DNA from: Quercus robur
Lineage: Eukaryota; Streptophyta; Magnoliopsida; Fagales; Fagaceae
Assembly: GCF_932294415.1 (NCBI RefSeq)
Contig: NC_065535.1
Coordinates: 8,841,001-8,905,000, forward strand
Direction of reading: 5' to 3'
Length of the DNA stretch: 64,000 bases
Position 1 is the stretch's first letter, and each line of letters opens with the position of its first letter. The notes under the pieces were generated by a model that was given only the letters and a program-made list of their open reading frames with translations, made no database searches and was not told where the DNA came from. This document shows positions 14,701 to 26,500 of this stretch, in pieces. The position numbers were made by a program, and so were the translations under genes.

Positions 14701-17320
14701 GATGGAATGGAAAATGCTAACATGGCCTACTGAGAAAGAATTTAAGAAAAATATCACTTCTATACTCACATTTTCGGTTTTCTATCTATCTTTCTTCTTC
14801 AATCCTCATTTGTGTTTATGGCTGTTCACAAGGCATAAGCTTTCGAGTAGAATTGTTTTAATTCTTTCCCAATAGGTGATGTTGACACTTGCCACATCAT
14901 CAAATTCCATTAAAGTTTGCGGAAATGCCTCATAGAGCAAACCACAAGGGAAGTGGGTGTCACAAAATAAAACACATGGGAGCTCTATATTTTAAGGGCA
15001 TACAACAGGGATGGTCTTTGTAATTTGCCCTATTTTAATAGGATCCTAATCAACCATATGAAATAAATGCATAAGTTGGCAACACAATAGAAGTAACTAG
15101 GTTAAGAAAAATATACTCACTCTGCATCTGTCTTTACAGCAGTAATGATGACCTCCCCCTCATATTGACCTGGGGCTTGCGTGCTTGGAATGTCGATGGA
15201 AACCCATACTGCAGTGGTCTCTCTGCAGCAGGGGGAAAAGCGAACAAACTCAGTTTGGACATCAATAGCCAGCAGTTGTATTTTTTATATTAAAAATAAT
15301 AATAAAAAGCGCCATAAGATAATTAATGTGGTCAGTACCCTGGAAGTAGGTTTAATTGACCGACTGGAAGATCAAGGGGCACAAGAGCATCTGGAACACC
15401 TAATATGGGCACAACATGCCGCAACCTTACTGATTGTCCAACAACCAACCTGCCACAGCCAACATCAGCTGATTACGAAGGGGATATAGCTATACCCAGT
15501 ACAATGTGTATTAAAGAAACTAACCGGTCACCAGATGTTGAACATAAGTCACTACACTGAACCTGCACAACCCCTGCCACACCTGAACCAACCCAAGAAA
15601 CTTTTGGACGTAGAGCAACTTGAACACTTTCTCTCTCATTTCTAGCTGCCAGGAGATTTATCTTCAAGATAAACCAAATTTTAGAAGCAAGTCACTATGG
15701 TAACAGAATAAGTGTTTGACTTTAAGCTTACCAACAAGACAGGATAAAACTAAAGAAAGAAAAATTCAATTCTACACATGAAAGCAACAAATATAGAATC
15801 GCCAACAAGAAAGGGGATCAAATATGCACAAAATAGTTAAAATTTTCTAGAATCACGGGCCCCTTAACACTCTCCAGCATCCCCACCCAAAAAATAAGTT
15901 ACCAGTTGCAGTCAAGATTGTGAACCAAATCTTTTTTTCAAAATTTTTTATTTATAGGTAAAGATTTATTTTATTGCAAAGAGACTACTCCATTTACAAG
16001 GGACACAGAGGATTGAATTCAAATTTATGCACACAAAAATGAAAACAAATCCAAAATGTCAATGATACTTTGTCTGCGTGATGCCAGACAAAAAAGCCTA
16101 TCTTAAAGTCTCCACCTCCGGTCTCTTCTCCCATCCGATTCCCAATGCATGTGGCGAATGCTGATTGAAGCCCCCAAATGGGGGTTGTAGTGTAGTGCCG
16201 CTCTTTTTATCATTTGGGATGTGATGGGGAGAGAAGAGAAATCTGTCCTGTAGATTTTATAAATCAGAAATGCCACAGCAAACTATCATCCAACAGGGGT
16301 GGAATTAAATGTCAAAACTCCGCGTCCTTTTTTTGTTTTAAATAATCTAGATAATACTTCAACAATTCAGTAGTATTAATATCATGTTTTATATCATATT
16401 GAAAAGAAAACGGTGTGTATCATATCGAACACAAGGTTCAAGCTAAAATTAGAATGAAAACGCTATTCAGTAGAACACAATGTTTGTTGAAAGCACTGGG
16501 AATCAACCTCTCCAAAAACAAATTGGGGGTAAGGCTACCTACCAATCACCTCTCCTTGACCCCACAAAAGAAGTAATTTCGTGTCGAAAGCAAGAAATTC
16601 TATGCATTATTTTGGGCAAACCAACGAGAATAAATGTGAGCATATTGATTAAGGTGTATTACATGATCAATTCCTCATTACACGCATATGTCTAGGAGTG
16701 TAAAGGACCCACATTCATTTTGAACATAATTGTTATACAACAATGGGCCACAGCCCACATATGCAAGATCTCAAGAGAACTAATAAGCATGCATATATAA
16801 GTACATTAACTAATCTACATTACCTGAATAGTTAATAGTCAATAAATACAAGTGTGTGCCCTTAGGATGTAAAGGGCTCTACATTAACTCAAACATGCAT
16901 CTTATGCCCGGTCACAGAAAAACTGGTGTATGCATGTTAACAGAAAATTAGAACTCTAGATCCCCTACCATGAAATGTAGCACATAATGAACAATTTCAA
17001 GCATTAAGCACTGGTGAGAAATAACATAATCATGCTTACGGGCTCCAAATGTCTGGGCATTTCTTGCGGTCCAACATTCATTGTGCTTGGCATGAACCAC
17101 ACATGCACTAAATCTGCGGTCTGAACCTCTGTGGGATCAATTGATCCCTTTAGTGGATTCGACCCATGTAAACCACCATCATCACTCCATCCATAGGCTG
17201 TTCCCCCTCCAGCAACACCTTCGACTGGCGGCACTACAATATCCTGAGAATTCTCTGCCAGGTGCATCAACATTTGTCGAAAAAACTCAATTAATTCCAA
17301 TATTTACATTCTCAATAAAG

Positions 17321-17353
<33 letters not shown>

Positions 17354-17989
17354 CACCAAAAGATTAATCTCATATTCCAAAACTCGTTTTGATTTCCTAG
17401 ATAACAAAATAACCGAACATGATAACAATTCAAATGAATAAGACTGAATTCAATTTAAGTCCACGAATTTGCTTCCCCCGGCACATTCACATCTCATATA
17501 TCAAATCAAATCAAATCCAACACTATTTACAATAATCCGAAATCAAATCAAACTCATATAAACCCCAATGTCACTTAAATTAAAAACACAACACTAATGC
17601 ATTGCACATCATATAACACATTATTTTCACCATATTAGCCTCCAAAACCCCCCATAAAACCCCAATCAAACTATCATTAAAACTCTAAAACACACAATTA
17701 CAATAACAAATTAGCCCTAGACTCATTGAAGCTTTGACAAATAAAATCAAAATCAGAGGCAAACGAATCCGTTTCGGTTGCATAGAAAAATATTATAGTA
17801 ACGGAAACAAAAAGAAAAGAACTCAGAATCTAATCACTAAGAAGGATTGAAATGTTCATTTTCAAACGAAAGAAACACGTTTTAGATAACTGTACGATTA
17901 TCAAAGCACCGCCACACAAAAAACGCAACGTTGATAAAAGGGAATAAGAAAGAAAAAAACAAAAGCTGAGACTAACCGGTGCTATCCAT
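5715..17989 (-). CDS. Glycoside hydrolase 123-type (DUF4091) protein, 16 exons, 651 aa
   Basis: CDS exons, 5' to 3' on minus: 17989-17977, 17254-17040, 15661-15525, 15449-15339, 15222-15121, 14529-14421, 14329-14129, 13869-13701, 13551-13470, 13379-13286, 12924-12828, 11061-10968, 9999-9927, 6924-6751, 6667-6545, 5876-5715 (stop TGA). They total 1,956 nt with consistent phases. The protein begins MDSTENSQDIVVPPVEG and ends GEIFNMCRS. The second half carries the GH123-like catalytic region: YFYLWDEP places an adjacent Asp-Glu pair at residues 410-411, matching the Asp/Glu pair used for substrate-assisted catalysis in bacterial GH123 beta-N-acetylgalactosaminidases. WWTYVCMGPSDPHPNWHLG follows near residue 500. 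No signal peptide is visible, so the protein may be cytosolic. The plant substrate is unknown to me. The first coding exon is only 13 nt. Introns hold MITEs and a SINE. Confidence 0.88.
6418..6535 (+). mobile_element. tRNA-derived SINE in the last intron of the GH123-type gene
   Basis: The sequence starts GCCAGTGAGCAGTGGCTCAA (box-A-like) and carries a weak box B (AGGTCAAAACT), then TGTGTAACTTACCAATAAAA and an A-rich tail. It is a diverged copy of the SINE at 31463-31575, which has the same body and the same TTGTAACTTACCAATC ending. It lies antisense to the host gene and ends within about 10 bases of that intron's 5' splice site (6544). Confidence 0.6.
7196..7592. mobile_element. MITE with ACAAAGTTTAGC ends, copy 1
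   Basis: The left end GGACAAAGTTTAGCTACAAA is mirrored by the right end, which in reverse reads GAACAAAGTTTAGCTACAAA, with further matching inward. The interior is AT-rich and includes a (C)CAATGGTGGATTTGTCAAAA stretch. A second copy in opposite orientation lies at 19966-20360. It sits in intron 13 of the GH123-type gene. No clear target duplication was seen. Confidence 0.65.
9760..9807. repeat. LINE/SINE tail fragment
   Basis: The motif TTTTTTTTGATAAGTAATAA matches in reverse the ACTTATCAAAAAAA tail seen at 24975-25000. It probably marks the 3' end of an old, antisense retroposed fragment. Similar short tails occur near 34425, 38225 and 42427. Confidence 0.35.
12110..12240. repeat. Short GC-rich palindromic repeat island in an intron
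   Basis: Within intron 11 of the GH123-type gene, the unit GTCGGACACGTATCCGAC is followed by near-copies (ATGGACATGTATCTGACAC, AGACACAAACGTGTCAAGCA). The block is richer in G+C than its surroundings and is full of short inverted motifs. I do not recognise a named family. Confidence 0.4.
12416..12436. repeat. (TA)n microsatellite
   Basis: A run of alternating A and T in intron 11 of the GH123-type gene. Confidence 0.8.
14620..14981. mobile_element. MITE with long (~60 bp) terminal inverted repeats
   Basis: The left arm contains TTATTTTGTGACACTTACTC and TGTGGTTTGCTCTATGAGGC; the right arm is its reverse complement with few mismatches (GCCTCATAGAGCAAACCACA and GTGTCACAAAATAAAACACA). The arms span about 60 bp each. 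The middle is AT-rich and non-coding. It lies in intron 5 of the GH123-type gene. Target duplication is unclear. Confidence 0.7.
17322..17353. repeat. (AT)n microsatellite
   Basis: Alternating A/T with a single interruption, in the first intron of the GH123-type gene. Confidence 0.85.
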
Positions 17990-18191
17990 TTCGGTGCGGT
18001 GGATTTTTTTATATATATATATAAATTTAAATATGAGTCGGTGACTGTGATTAGAGAGATCGTGAGGAATGGTTTTGGAGCTCGGTGTTTGAGGATATGG
18101 AAAAGTGTGGGAGAGATATTGTGATAGTGGCGATTCTTCTCTTGTGAGGGGAGAGAAACTGTGTTGTAATTATAGGATGGGAAGTCCGAAG

Positions 18192-18198
18192 TTATATA
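18192..18198 (-). promoter_or_regulatory. Candidate TATA box of the GH123-type gene
   Basis: On the minus strand CTTATATAAC lies about 200 bp upstream of the start codon at 17989. The transcribed stretch between is pyrimidine-rich, as in many plant leaders, and contains a TA microsatellite (about 18010-18023) some 20 bases before the ATG. The start site was not mapped. Confidence 0.4.
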
Positions 18199-18328
18199 AG
18201 AAGTGCACTCCCTAATCTTATTTACCTTTTCCACTTGTTTTGCGTTTCCGCTCATGACACACTCAACACACATGAAACAACAATATTGTGACAACATTTG
18301 GCTCGCACTAGTGGACAAGGAAAGTATG

Positions 18329-18352
18329 TATATATATATATATATATATATA
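18329..18352. repeat. (TA)n microsatellite
   Basis: Alternating T/A run in the spacer upstream of the GH123-type gene. Confidence 0.85.
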
Positions 18353-19144
18353 TTTATAATTGGATATATTTGAGAAAGACTAAATATTTAAATCGTGGAT
18401 AAATTAGTCATTAGAGAACATTTGTAGCTATAACAAATGTTTATGTTGAATGCAACTATCATTGTTAATTTAGTTACAAGGCTTTTGAAAACATTTGTGA
18501 AACAGTTTTATGTTATTCAAATTTGTCGCATGTCTACTAGTGTTTTGAATACAATATGAAACTAATACGTGTCTAGAAATGACCATGTGTTGGTGTTGTG
18601 TCAAGTCAATACATTGGATGGAAGTTTTGCCCATGTTATCCTCACATTTGATGGGCCTCCCGTGTATTTGAGACTCGTATATTGTGATTGCATGGGAATG
18701 TTGTATAAATTAGTCTCTTAAGTAGGGATGGCAATAGAGAGGAGAAGAGTCAGATTAGAGGTGTCTCATTTTGTCTTTTAGGTAAAAGTGTGGCAGATTA
18801 AGTTCAAGGTAGGTTGGGAAGTATTTTGTCATTCTTGATGAGTTAGCTCCATCACTGACAAAATAGAAATGAAATATAAATGGGAGAGACAGCTGTAAGA
18901 GTGCTAAATGAAATAGAAGACAGGTGTTTTGATCATGATGTTCAAATATGTAATCCACATCATGGTTTTGTCAGGGTGAGATCGTGTATTTGTGGTTTAG
19001 TCTTGATAGATGGATCCAAAAGGCCCTACTTTGACGAGGTTCCACATCACCAAATAAATAAATAAATAAATAAATTATTAGTATATACTATATCCCTATT
19101 GTTAACTCAAATGGATTTTTGCCACAAAGCCAAATCAAATATAT

Positions 19145-19170
19145 AAAAAAAAAAAAAAAAAAAAAAAAAA
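19145..19170. repeat. Poly-A tract (26)
   Basis: An uninterrupted A run in the GH123/CSN4 spacer. No retroposon body is recognisable before it. Confidence 0.85.
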
Positions 19171-19965
19171 GTATTTTAAATTTTGACTAAAAAACAAATT
19201 GAAATTAAATAAAAAGACAACAGGTAAAATAATAAAATTAGAAAACCCTAAATATATAACTTAGTAGCCTACAATTTACCCATAGTATATCTATTAATTT
19301 GGCTCGTAGTGTAACTATTAATTTTTTTAAGATGGTATATACTGAGTGTTTTTTTAGGTAGTTCACAGTTCCTCCCTCTTATTTTTTAAACCAAAAGATT
19401 CTTCTATTTATGTTATGAAAGTGAGCAAATATCCTTTATTCAATACCTTTGCAGTTAATTCTAACAAAATTACCATGATTACAAATAAAATCCAAGAAAA
19501 TAATAATGCAATTCTTAACTTTTTTTCTTCTTTGTAGTGTATGACCAATAACTTCTTCAAAAGATTCCGGTAAATTTAACTAAGGAAGTAACGAATTTAT
19601 GATATTTACTCATTCTCTCTAACATAAAGGGAAAATTGTCCCCCCTCCCTTTTATAAAGAATATAATGAGTGATAAACAATATTTTTTACTTGAAAGTTG
19701 AAACCCGCAGCAACATTACTTTTATTACCATTATTCATAGCTTATCACGTGATAATTTGTGAAATGAAATTATTTAAAATTTTTACTTTTATCAAGGCAA
19801 AAATGTTAAGAATAATTAAATATCAATAAATCTAGGGACATACTTAATTTTACATGTTGAAATGGTTAATTTTGAGTGGTGGAGATTACTTTTTATATGG
19901 ATTCACAATTATATTTTCCATGTTATGAAATTTTCATAAAAGAATAAAAATTGTTGATCAAATAT

Positions 19966-20360
19966 GGACAAAGTTTAGTTTCAAAATTAGTTGTAGTTTT
20001 AAGTTACAACCTTACTTAATATTTTTTTATTGGAGGTGAATTTTAACAAATCCATTATTGGATTACATCTTCTTCTTATATTCTTCATGTTTGCAAAATT
20101 TATAGAAAATTAAAGATCAATAGATATATTATTAATAAATTGTTTAAATTGCAATTTTTTGTAATTTAAAATTATATATAAAATATAAGATTATAAATTA
20201 TATAGTAAATAATTTTCGATTGACACAAAATTTGACATCTATATTAAGTGTGTAAAAAATATATAATTTACCAGTTAAATTTTCAAAATATATAATAATT
20301 TTTATTTTATTGAATAATATTATAGTTTTAAGTTATAATGTAACTAAATTTTTTTTTTTT
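19966..20360. mobile_element. MITE with ACAAAGTTTAG ends, copy 2
   Basis: It begins GGACAAAGTTTAGTTTCAAA and contains TTGGAGGTGAATTTTAACAA, the reverse of a stretch near the right end of the copy at 7196-7592, so the interior is inverted relative to that copy. The right end is degraded into a T-rich run. It lies about 240 bp upstream of the CSN4 start codon. Confidence 0.55.
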
Positions 20361-20544
20361 TTTAAGTCATTCGGAGAAAATTTTGAGAGTGAGAGTAAAA
20401 AATTAGGAAGAAATATAAGATGAGGTTTCCTTGATATTTCCTAGCAAAGAGACGCTGCCCAATAGGAATTATTAGCGCTCTGAGACACTGCCAGTGAAGG
20501 AGCCAACTGATTTTCCCAAATACACAAACTCAAACACAACTTTC

Positions 20545-20558
20545 AGGGTTTAGGGTTT
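20545..20558 (+). promoter_or_regulatory. Telo-box-like motif upstream of CSN4
   Basis: AGGGTTTAGGGTTT lies about 40 bp before the CSN4 start codon. It is the reverse of AAACCCTAA, the telo-box found near transcription starts of many plant housekeeping and translation genes. Function here is inferred from position only. Confidence 0.45.
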
Positions 20559-20598
20559 CAGTCTTGTGAGTGAGAGAATCTGAGAAGAGAAGTCAGCC

Positions 20599-23500
20599 AT
20601 GGAGAGTGCTTTCGCTAGCGCCTCTGCGATCACAGACCAAAGGCAAAAGATCGAGCAGTACAAGCACATTCTCGCCACCGTTATTTCCTCCAACGACGTC
20701 GTTCGTGCCAAGAAATTCATCGATCACGGTTCGTTTGCTTTTCCCTCTTTTTGTTTTGGTTTATTTCTATAACTATTTCAATAATGCTTGAATTATCGGC
20801 TATGGCATCATCGCAGTGTTATCCGACGACGTTCCATTGGTGGTGTCGCGGCAGCTTTTGCAGACCTTTGCGCAAGAGTTAGGGAAATTGGAACCCGAGG
20901 CACAAAAGGATATTGCGCATTATGCACTTGCTCAGATTCAGCCTCGTGTCGTTTCGTTTGAAGAACAGGTTCGTTTTGATATTGTTGATGAAGTATCAGT
21001 GAGAAGTATTTATTGCAACATTAATAGATGATAGAGCAAGAATAGTACATGAAATATAGGGCAACACAACCTCATAGCAACTGTCACACAGAGCAATCTA
21101 AACTAACAGGAATAGGGGGTGAATGCCCCTGGCTTACCCGGCAACTCCATTTGACAGGTGGGGTTAGTTGCTGTTAGGTTTTACTGGCTAGAGGCGAATC
21201 CAAAGAACTAAAAAGTAGGTTAATATTTCATGTACAACATACAATTCTATTAAGAACTGAATCACTCTTGTAGCTTTGCGGTATTGCTTGGTCTCCCTTA
21301 TGAGGAAGAGAACCAGGGTTCGAATCCCGTCTCCCCCACTTGTTGTAACAATAATAAAGGGGGAAAAAAAAGACCAATCAACTAAATTCATTCCAACTAG
21401 TTGGCATCTGAACCAAGCATAGATCCACAATACCGTCCGATATAGTTTTTGTGGAAGAACAAGTGATCCCTCTTTTCTATGAAGGCATTACGTAGGACAC
21501 GATTTATGTATCTGCTATATACCCATTGAATTGTTCTCTCTTTGGTTGGGAACTTGTTATTCACAGCTAACCATCCAATAAAGGAATGTGCAAGGGATAG
21601 GTTGAGATCAAACCATAGCTGCTTTAACCAATATACTATCAACCCCTTTTCCCTAATTTCCTCCCATGTATTGGCGCAACTGTATCTATTAGATGAAGCC
21701 CATAATGCCCTTTCGCTTTCAACTGGACTAAACTGAGCCTACTTTGAATATTCACAAGTTGCTTAGATCTATCAGCCTTCTAGATCCACTGCATCATCTT
21801 TAGAACATATTCAAATTTTGCTTTAAAGCGGTTTGCTGCATCATAAATGACCCTCTGCCTATATCTTTGAAACAATATGCCATCTGGATGCAGCATATAA
21901 TGCCATAGGAAAATCCTTGTCCCATATTTTACCTCAAAGCTCAAGAATTTCCTAGCTTCTTGCCTCAGTTCAAGAAATCATCTCCATAAACCACTTTTAA
22001 AAAATTTGTTGCGCCCAAGCAACTCATAAGGAACCAGCTTGGGTATAAAAGAGCTTCATTGTTGAAGCTTTGTTTAATCCGCAACCCTTGTCAAACTATG
22101 GCCACCCTATTGTTTGGGTAAGCACACTTTATCCAATGCTGTTCTAACACTTCATCTACCTGCACCTTTGTCTTTCCAAAGAAATTTATTGAAGCACTGC
22201 TCAATGGTAGCAATCGCTTTCTCTGGTAGGATGAATATGCTGCACCAAAACCTCTGAATGTTGCATAGGACTGATTGGAGAAGCTATAACCTGCCTGCAA
22301 ATGATAAATTCCTAACTGACCAGGCATTGATTCTATCTAGAATCTTAGCTTTGTATCTCAGACTTGAGTTAATGAGACTGCTGGAGACCAATGCATGCAT
22401 CTAGGGGAGTTTTTTTTTTCTTTTCATGATTTAGAGAATTTATATTACGTGCTAAGCTGGTTTTTCTGGTTATTGTGTTTTATCTTATTCATTTGTAATA
22501 GGAAAGTATGGTCATCTTTTCCTGGTCATCTACAAAACAATATTTTTTGGTTATATTTGTGAATTGAGTTGACTTTGTTTTAAGAAACTTGTTATCTGTC
22601 TGCATGGGGTGCAGGTGTTAATTATCAGGGAGAAACTTGCTGAATTATATGAGTCTGAGCAGCAGTGGTCCAAAGCAGCTCAGATGCTCAGTGGCATTGA
22701 TCTAGATTCTGGAATGAGGTCTGAGAGTAAGATCCATTTAATTTTTTTTTTCATTATTATTTTTAAAAATTGCTCATTAAATGCAGGTATGTTTATGAAT
22801 ATTTTTTTTCCAACATGAATCATCTCTGTAATATTTCTTCCTCTTTTTTTTTTGGATGCCTCCATCAGAGTGATCGACGATGCATTCAGGTTGACAAAAT
22901 GTGTCCAAATTGCTCGCCTCTATCTTGAGGTATTGACTTTCTTCTACAAGTATAATCTTTAGATTAAGTGTGCGTTTGGATACCGCTTATTTTGTTGAAA
23001 ACTAAAAACTGAAAACAATAAAATAAAATAAAAATCATTTTCCGGTTACTGTTCACATGCCTATTTGCACTGTTCATGGGGCGCTGGTTAAAAAAAAAAA
23101 AAAAGCCTGAAACGCGGACACGCAAACCAAACAAACACTAATTAGAATTTATTTTTTTCATTGGTAAATATTAAAATGAGTGTTGCACGCTGGGCATTAT
23201 TGGACGTACTTATCATTGGAAATGGCCACACCAGGGTGGATTATAGGGGGTTGTGTGTTTATGTCTTGGAGGTAAAAAAAAAGGTTTCACCTATGGAGCA
23301 TAGAGGTTGGGCAGAATAGCATTGATAAATGTTTCTTTGGTATTCATCTCAAAGAACAATAGCCATAATTTGAATACCAACTTGTTAAAAAAGATACTAG
23401 AGTACTATAATTTTTTCGTTTGTGGGTTCTTGTTTTTCTATTGATATTCAAAGTAAACTGACTCGGAAACCTTTGTAAGTGCGGATATATTAGTAAAAAA

Positions 23501-26500
23501 GCATTGGGATATGCATCATTTTAACAAGTGGTTGCCATATGACCCATTCATATTCTTTGGACTCCGTGTGTTCATTCAGAAAGAAAGTCCCTGTACAGTT
23601 TCATGTCAAACTCTAGATGGCTAGGTAGCAGTTATGTTGTTCTTGTCTATAACTTGTTGGTGTTTTTAGTTGGGGACTTTGGTTCCTTATGCAGCATCTC
23701 ATTCCAGTGACGCACTGTCTTAATGATCATAATGCTTGAATCAATATTTTAGTCTTAGATTATGTTAATATGTATCCCTACAGTTATTGACTATGTTGGT
23801 TGCTTATTTGGTAGGATGATGATGCTGTTAATGCAGAAGCTTTTATCAATAAGGCTTCGTTTTTGGTTAGCAACAGTCAGCAGGAAGTCTTGAATTTACA
23901 GTATAAGGTTTGACATTATTGGCATGTCAATGAAGATGATTGTGTTAAAGGCTACATCTTTCAGCATTTTATTAAATTGTTTTCTTCTCTTTTCCTCATT
24001 GTCAGGTTTGTTATGCAAGAATTTTAGATTTGAAGAGGAAGTTCTTGGAAGCAGCATTACGTTATTATGACATATCACAAATTGAAAAACGGCAAATAGG
24101 AGATGAGTATGTTTTTTTTTCTTTTGGTATTTTACCTATGCTTATCCAACTCTTTCATAAGGTTGTGATTGTTGTGTTGTCTTTGATCTCAAGTGTAGTT
24201 TCATGTGGTTGTTAAGTATGACCCTGCTTTATCGATTGATTTCCAATAAACAGAATCCTTGTGTGTTTTACACATTTCCTTTTCATGTCTTCTAATTACT
24301 GCATCATTGGCTGCATTTATTGCATGCCAACATGTTTTCAAACTTAACCAAAGTTTCTTCAAATAATCCAAATACACAATGTCACCTTTTTTACCTTTTT
24401 TAACACTCAAATTGAAGATCTTAAAGGCTCATTATTCTTTTTGCAGGGAGATTGATGAAGAAGCATTGGAGCAAGCTCTTTCTGCTGCAGTGACATGTAC
24501 AATTTTGGCTGCTGCAGGTCCTCAACGATCTCGTGTTCTTGCGACTTTATACAAAGTAAACACCCTCCTCTTGATGAATAGTGGTTACATTCTGAGAAAT
24601 CCTTTGCTTTGTTTAGCTGATGTGTTGTGGTTTGGTTCAGGATGAACGATGCTCAAAGTTGAAAATTTATCCTATACTGCAAAAGGTAAACCACCCCCCC
24701 CCCCCCCCCCCCCTCTTTCCCCCCTCACCCCTCCCCCACTTGAAGAATACAGCACACATTTTGCTTCATTTCTTGTTGCTCTAATTATTTAAAATTTCGA
24801 TGTCATTTTAACCTGTTTATATCAGGTGTATTTGGAGAGAATTTTGAGAAAACCTGAAATTGACGCATTTGCCGAAGAATTAAAAGCACATCAGGTTATA
24901 TAAGTTTGCTTCTTTTCCATAGTACATCCCCAATGTACTCGGCTTGGCACTTTTTCTATTATTAATAATATTCTTACGTTACTTATCAAAAAAAAAAAAA
25001 GTTAGGTGTCATGCTTACAGCATTTACTTTTGTTGCGAGCCATAATGTGTTTGTCTCAACTTCTATTTTTTCCACAGAAAGCACTTCTGCCAGACAATTT
25101 TACTGTTCTGGATCGTGCTATGATTGAGCATAATCTTTTGAGTGCAAGCAAGCTCTATACAAATATAAGGTTCAAAATATGCTGCTGTTAGTTTTTATTT
25201 TCCTTTTATGTTAGTGCTGGACGACTCCATAATATTGTCATTTCTCTGCCATAGCTTTGATGAGTTGGGCACCTTGCTGGGCATTGATCCTCATAAGGTA
25301 CGTTCCTTTATATATCTTTATTAATCTAGTTTGTTACTATTTTTAAAATCCCTGCTTCTAGCATTTTGATACTGTGTGTAGGCCCTAAAAGAATTATTTG
25401 ACTTGCAGGCTGAGAAGATAGCGTCAAGAATGATTTATGAAGATAGAATGAGGGGATCAATTGATCAGGTATCAATAACTGCTTATGGCTCAGAATTTTT
25501 TTTCCTTTCCAGCCATTAAGTGCTTGTATCAATCATATCCTAACAAACTGAGAAATATCATAGGTTTGTAGAATTTTAGGTGTTTGATTGCAAAAAAATT
25601 TCAACATTTTTGTTTCCTGCCAAGAATTGAAAGGTCTTTTTGTTGTAATCACTTTACGCTGTATGGAATCTTGTTCTCATGCCCACACCTACCCATCCAC
25701 CCACCCCAACACATTCATTTTAAATGAATTACCTGAATTTGGACAAGAATAATTTTACTGCAATTACAACAACAACAAAGCCTTTGGGGTTGGCTATGGA
25801 TCCTCAACTTCAACAGACTAATCGGGGTTGGCCACTTGTATTTTCTCCCCATTCTATCCTATCCAAAATCATACTCCCTGTCACTTTCTTCATCTTCTTC
25901 TTCTTCCTTTTTAAAATTTTGAGAATCTGTCATCTACTTAATTAACATGTCCTTTTTTTTTTACTGCTATGGTGAAAATACATTCTTACTGCATTTTACT
26001 CACCAAATACCTACTTAATTAACATGTCCTTTTTTTACCCTAATTCTTTCCAAAGGCTAATTTCAGATTAGTTCCCTTGATTATGTGTTGACTAAACCTA
26101 AGGTTCTTTTAATGACTGGAGGGGGTGGGCAAAGGAATGAAAAGAACAGCTGCATATTTATATTTATCATGTTGTGTGATATATCTGAACTATCTCATAT
26201 CAGGTGGAGGCTGTCATACATTTTGAAGATGACACTGAAGAGCTGCAACAGTGGGATCAACAGGTGATTCTCAGATTTGATTGCTATTCTATCGTACTAC
26301 TGGACCTAAAAGATGAACGAACTCTATTGTCTAACAAAGATGCTTATAGAATTCAAATATAGCTGTTGCCTGCATAATTAATTGCAAATCTCCGCTGTTT
26401 ATTTAACCCTTGCTTCTCCCAAATTGCTAATCCTCCAAATAAATGAAGTAAAATTTTCTGCTTGTTTGCCAACCTACAGTGGCTAGGTCCTGAAATACTA

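Larger units (their letters stand above)
18200..20544. other. Divergent intergenic spacer between the GH123-type gene and CSN4
   Basis: No gene is supported here. The spacer holds the (TA)n run at 18329, a 26-base poly-A run at 19145-19170, and a MITE at 19966-20360. The two flanking genes are transcribed away from it, so it must contain both promoters. Confidence 0.6.

Noticed and set aside
16160-16190. A hairpin (CCCCCAAATGGGGG) as a regulatory RNA structure
   Set aside because: The stem is very short, it is intronic, and there is no further support.
17830-18318. A 162-codon minus-strand frame
   Set aside because: It overlaps the 5' leader and first exon/intron of the GH123-type gene in another frame and includes microsatellite sequence.
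21244-21320. A functional tRNA gene
   Set aside because: Box B is excellent, but no acceptor stem or full cloverleaf can be folded and an A-rich tail follows. A SINE fits better.
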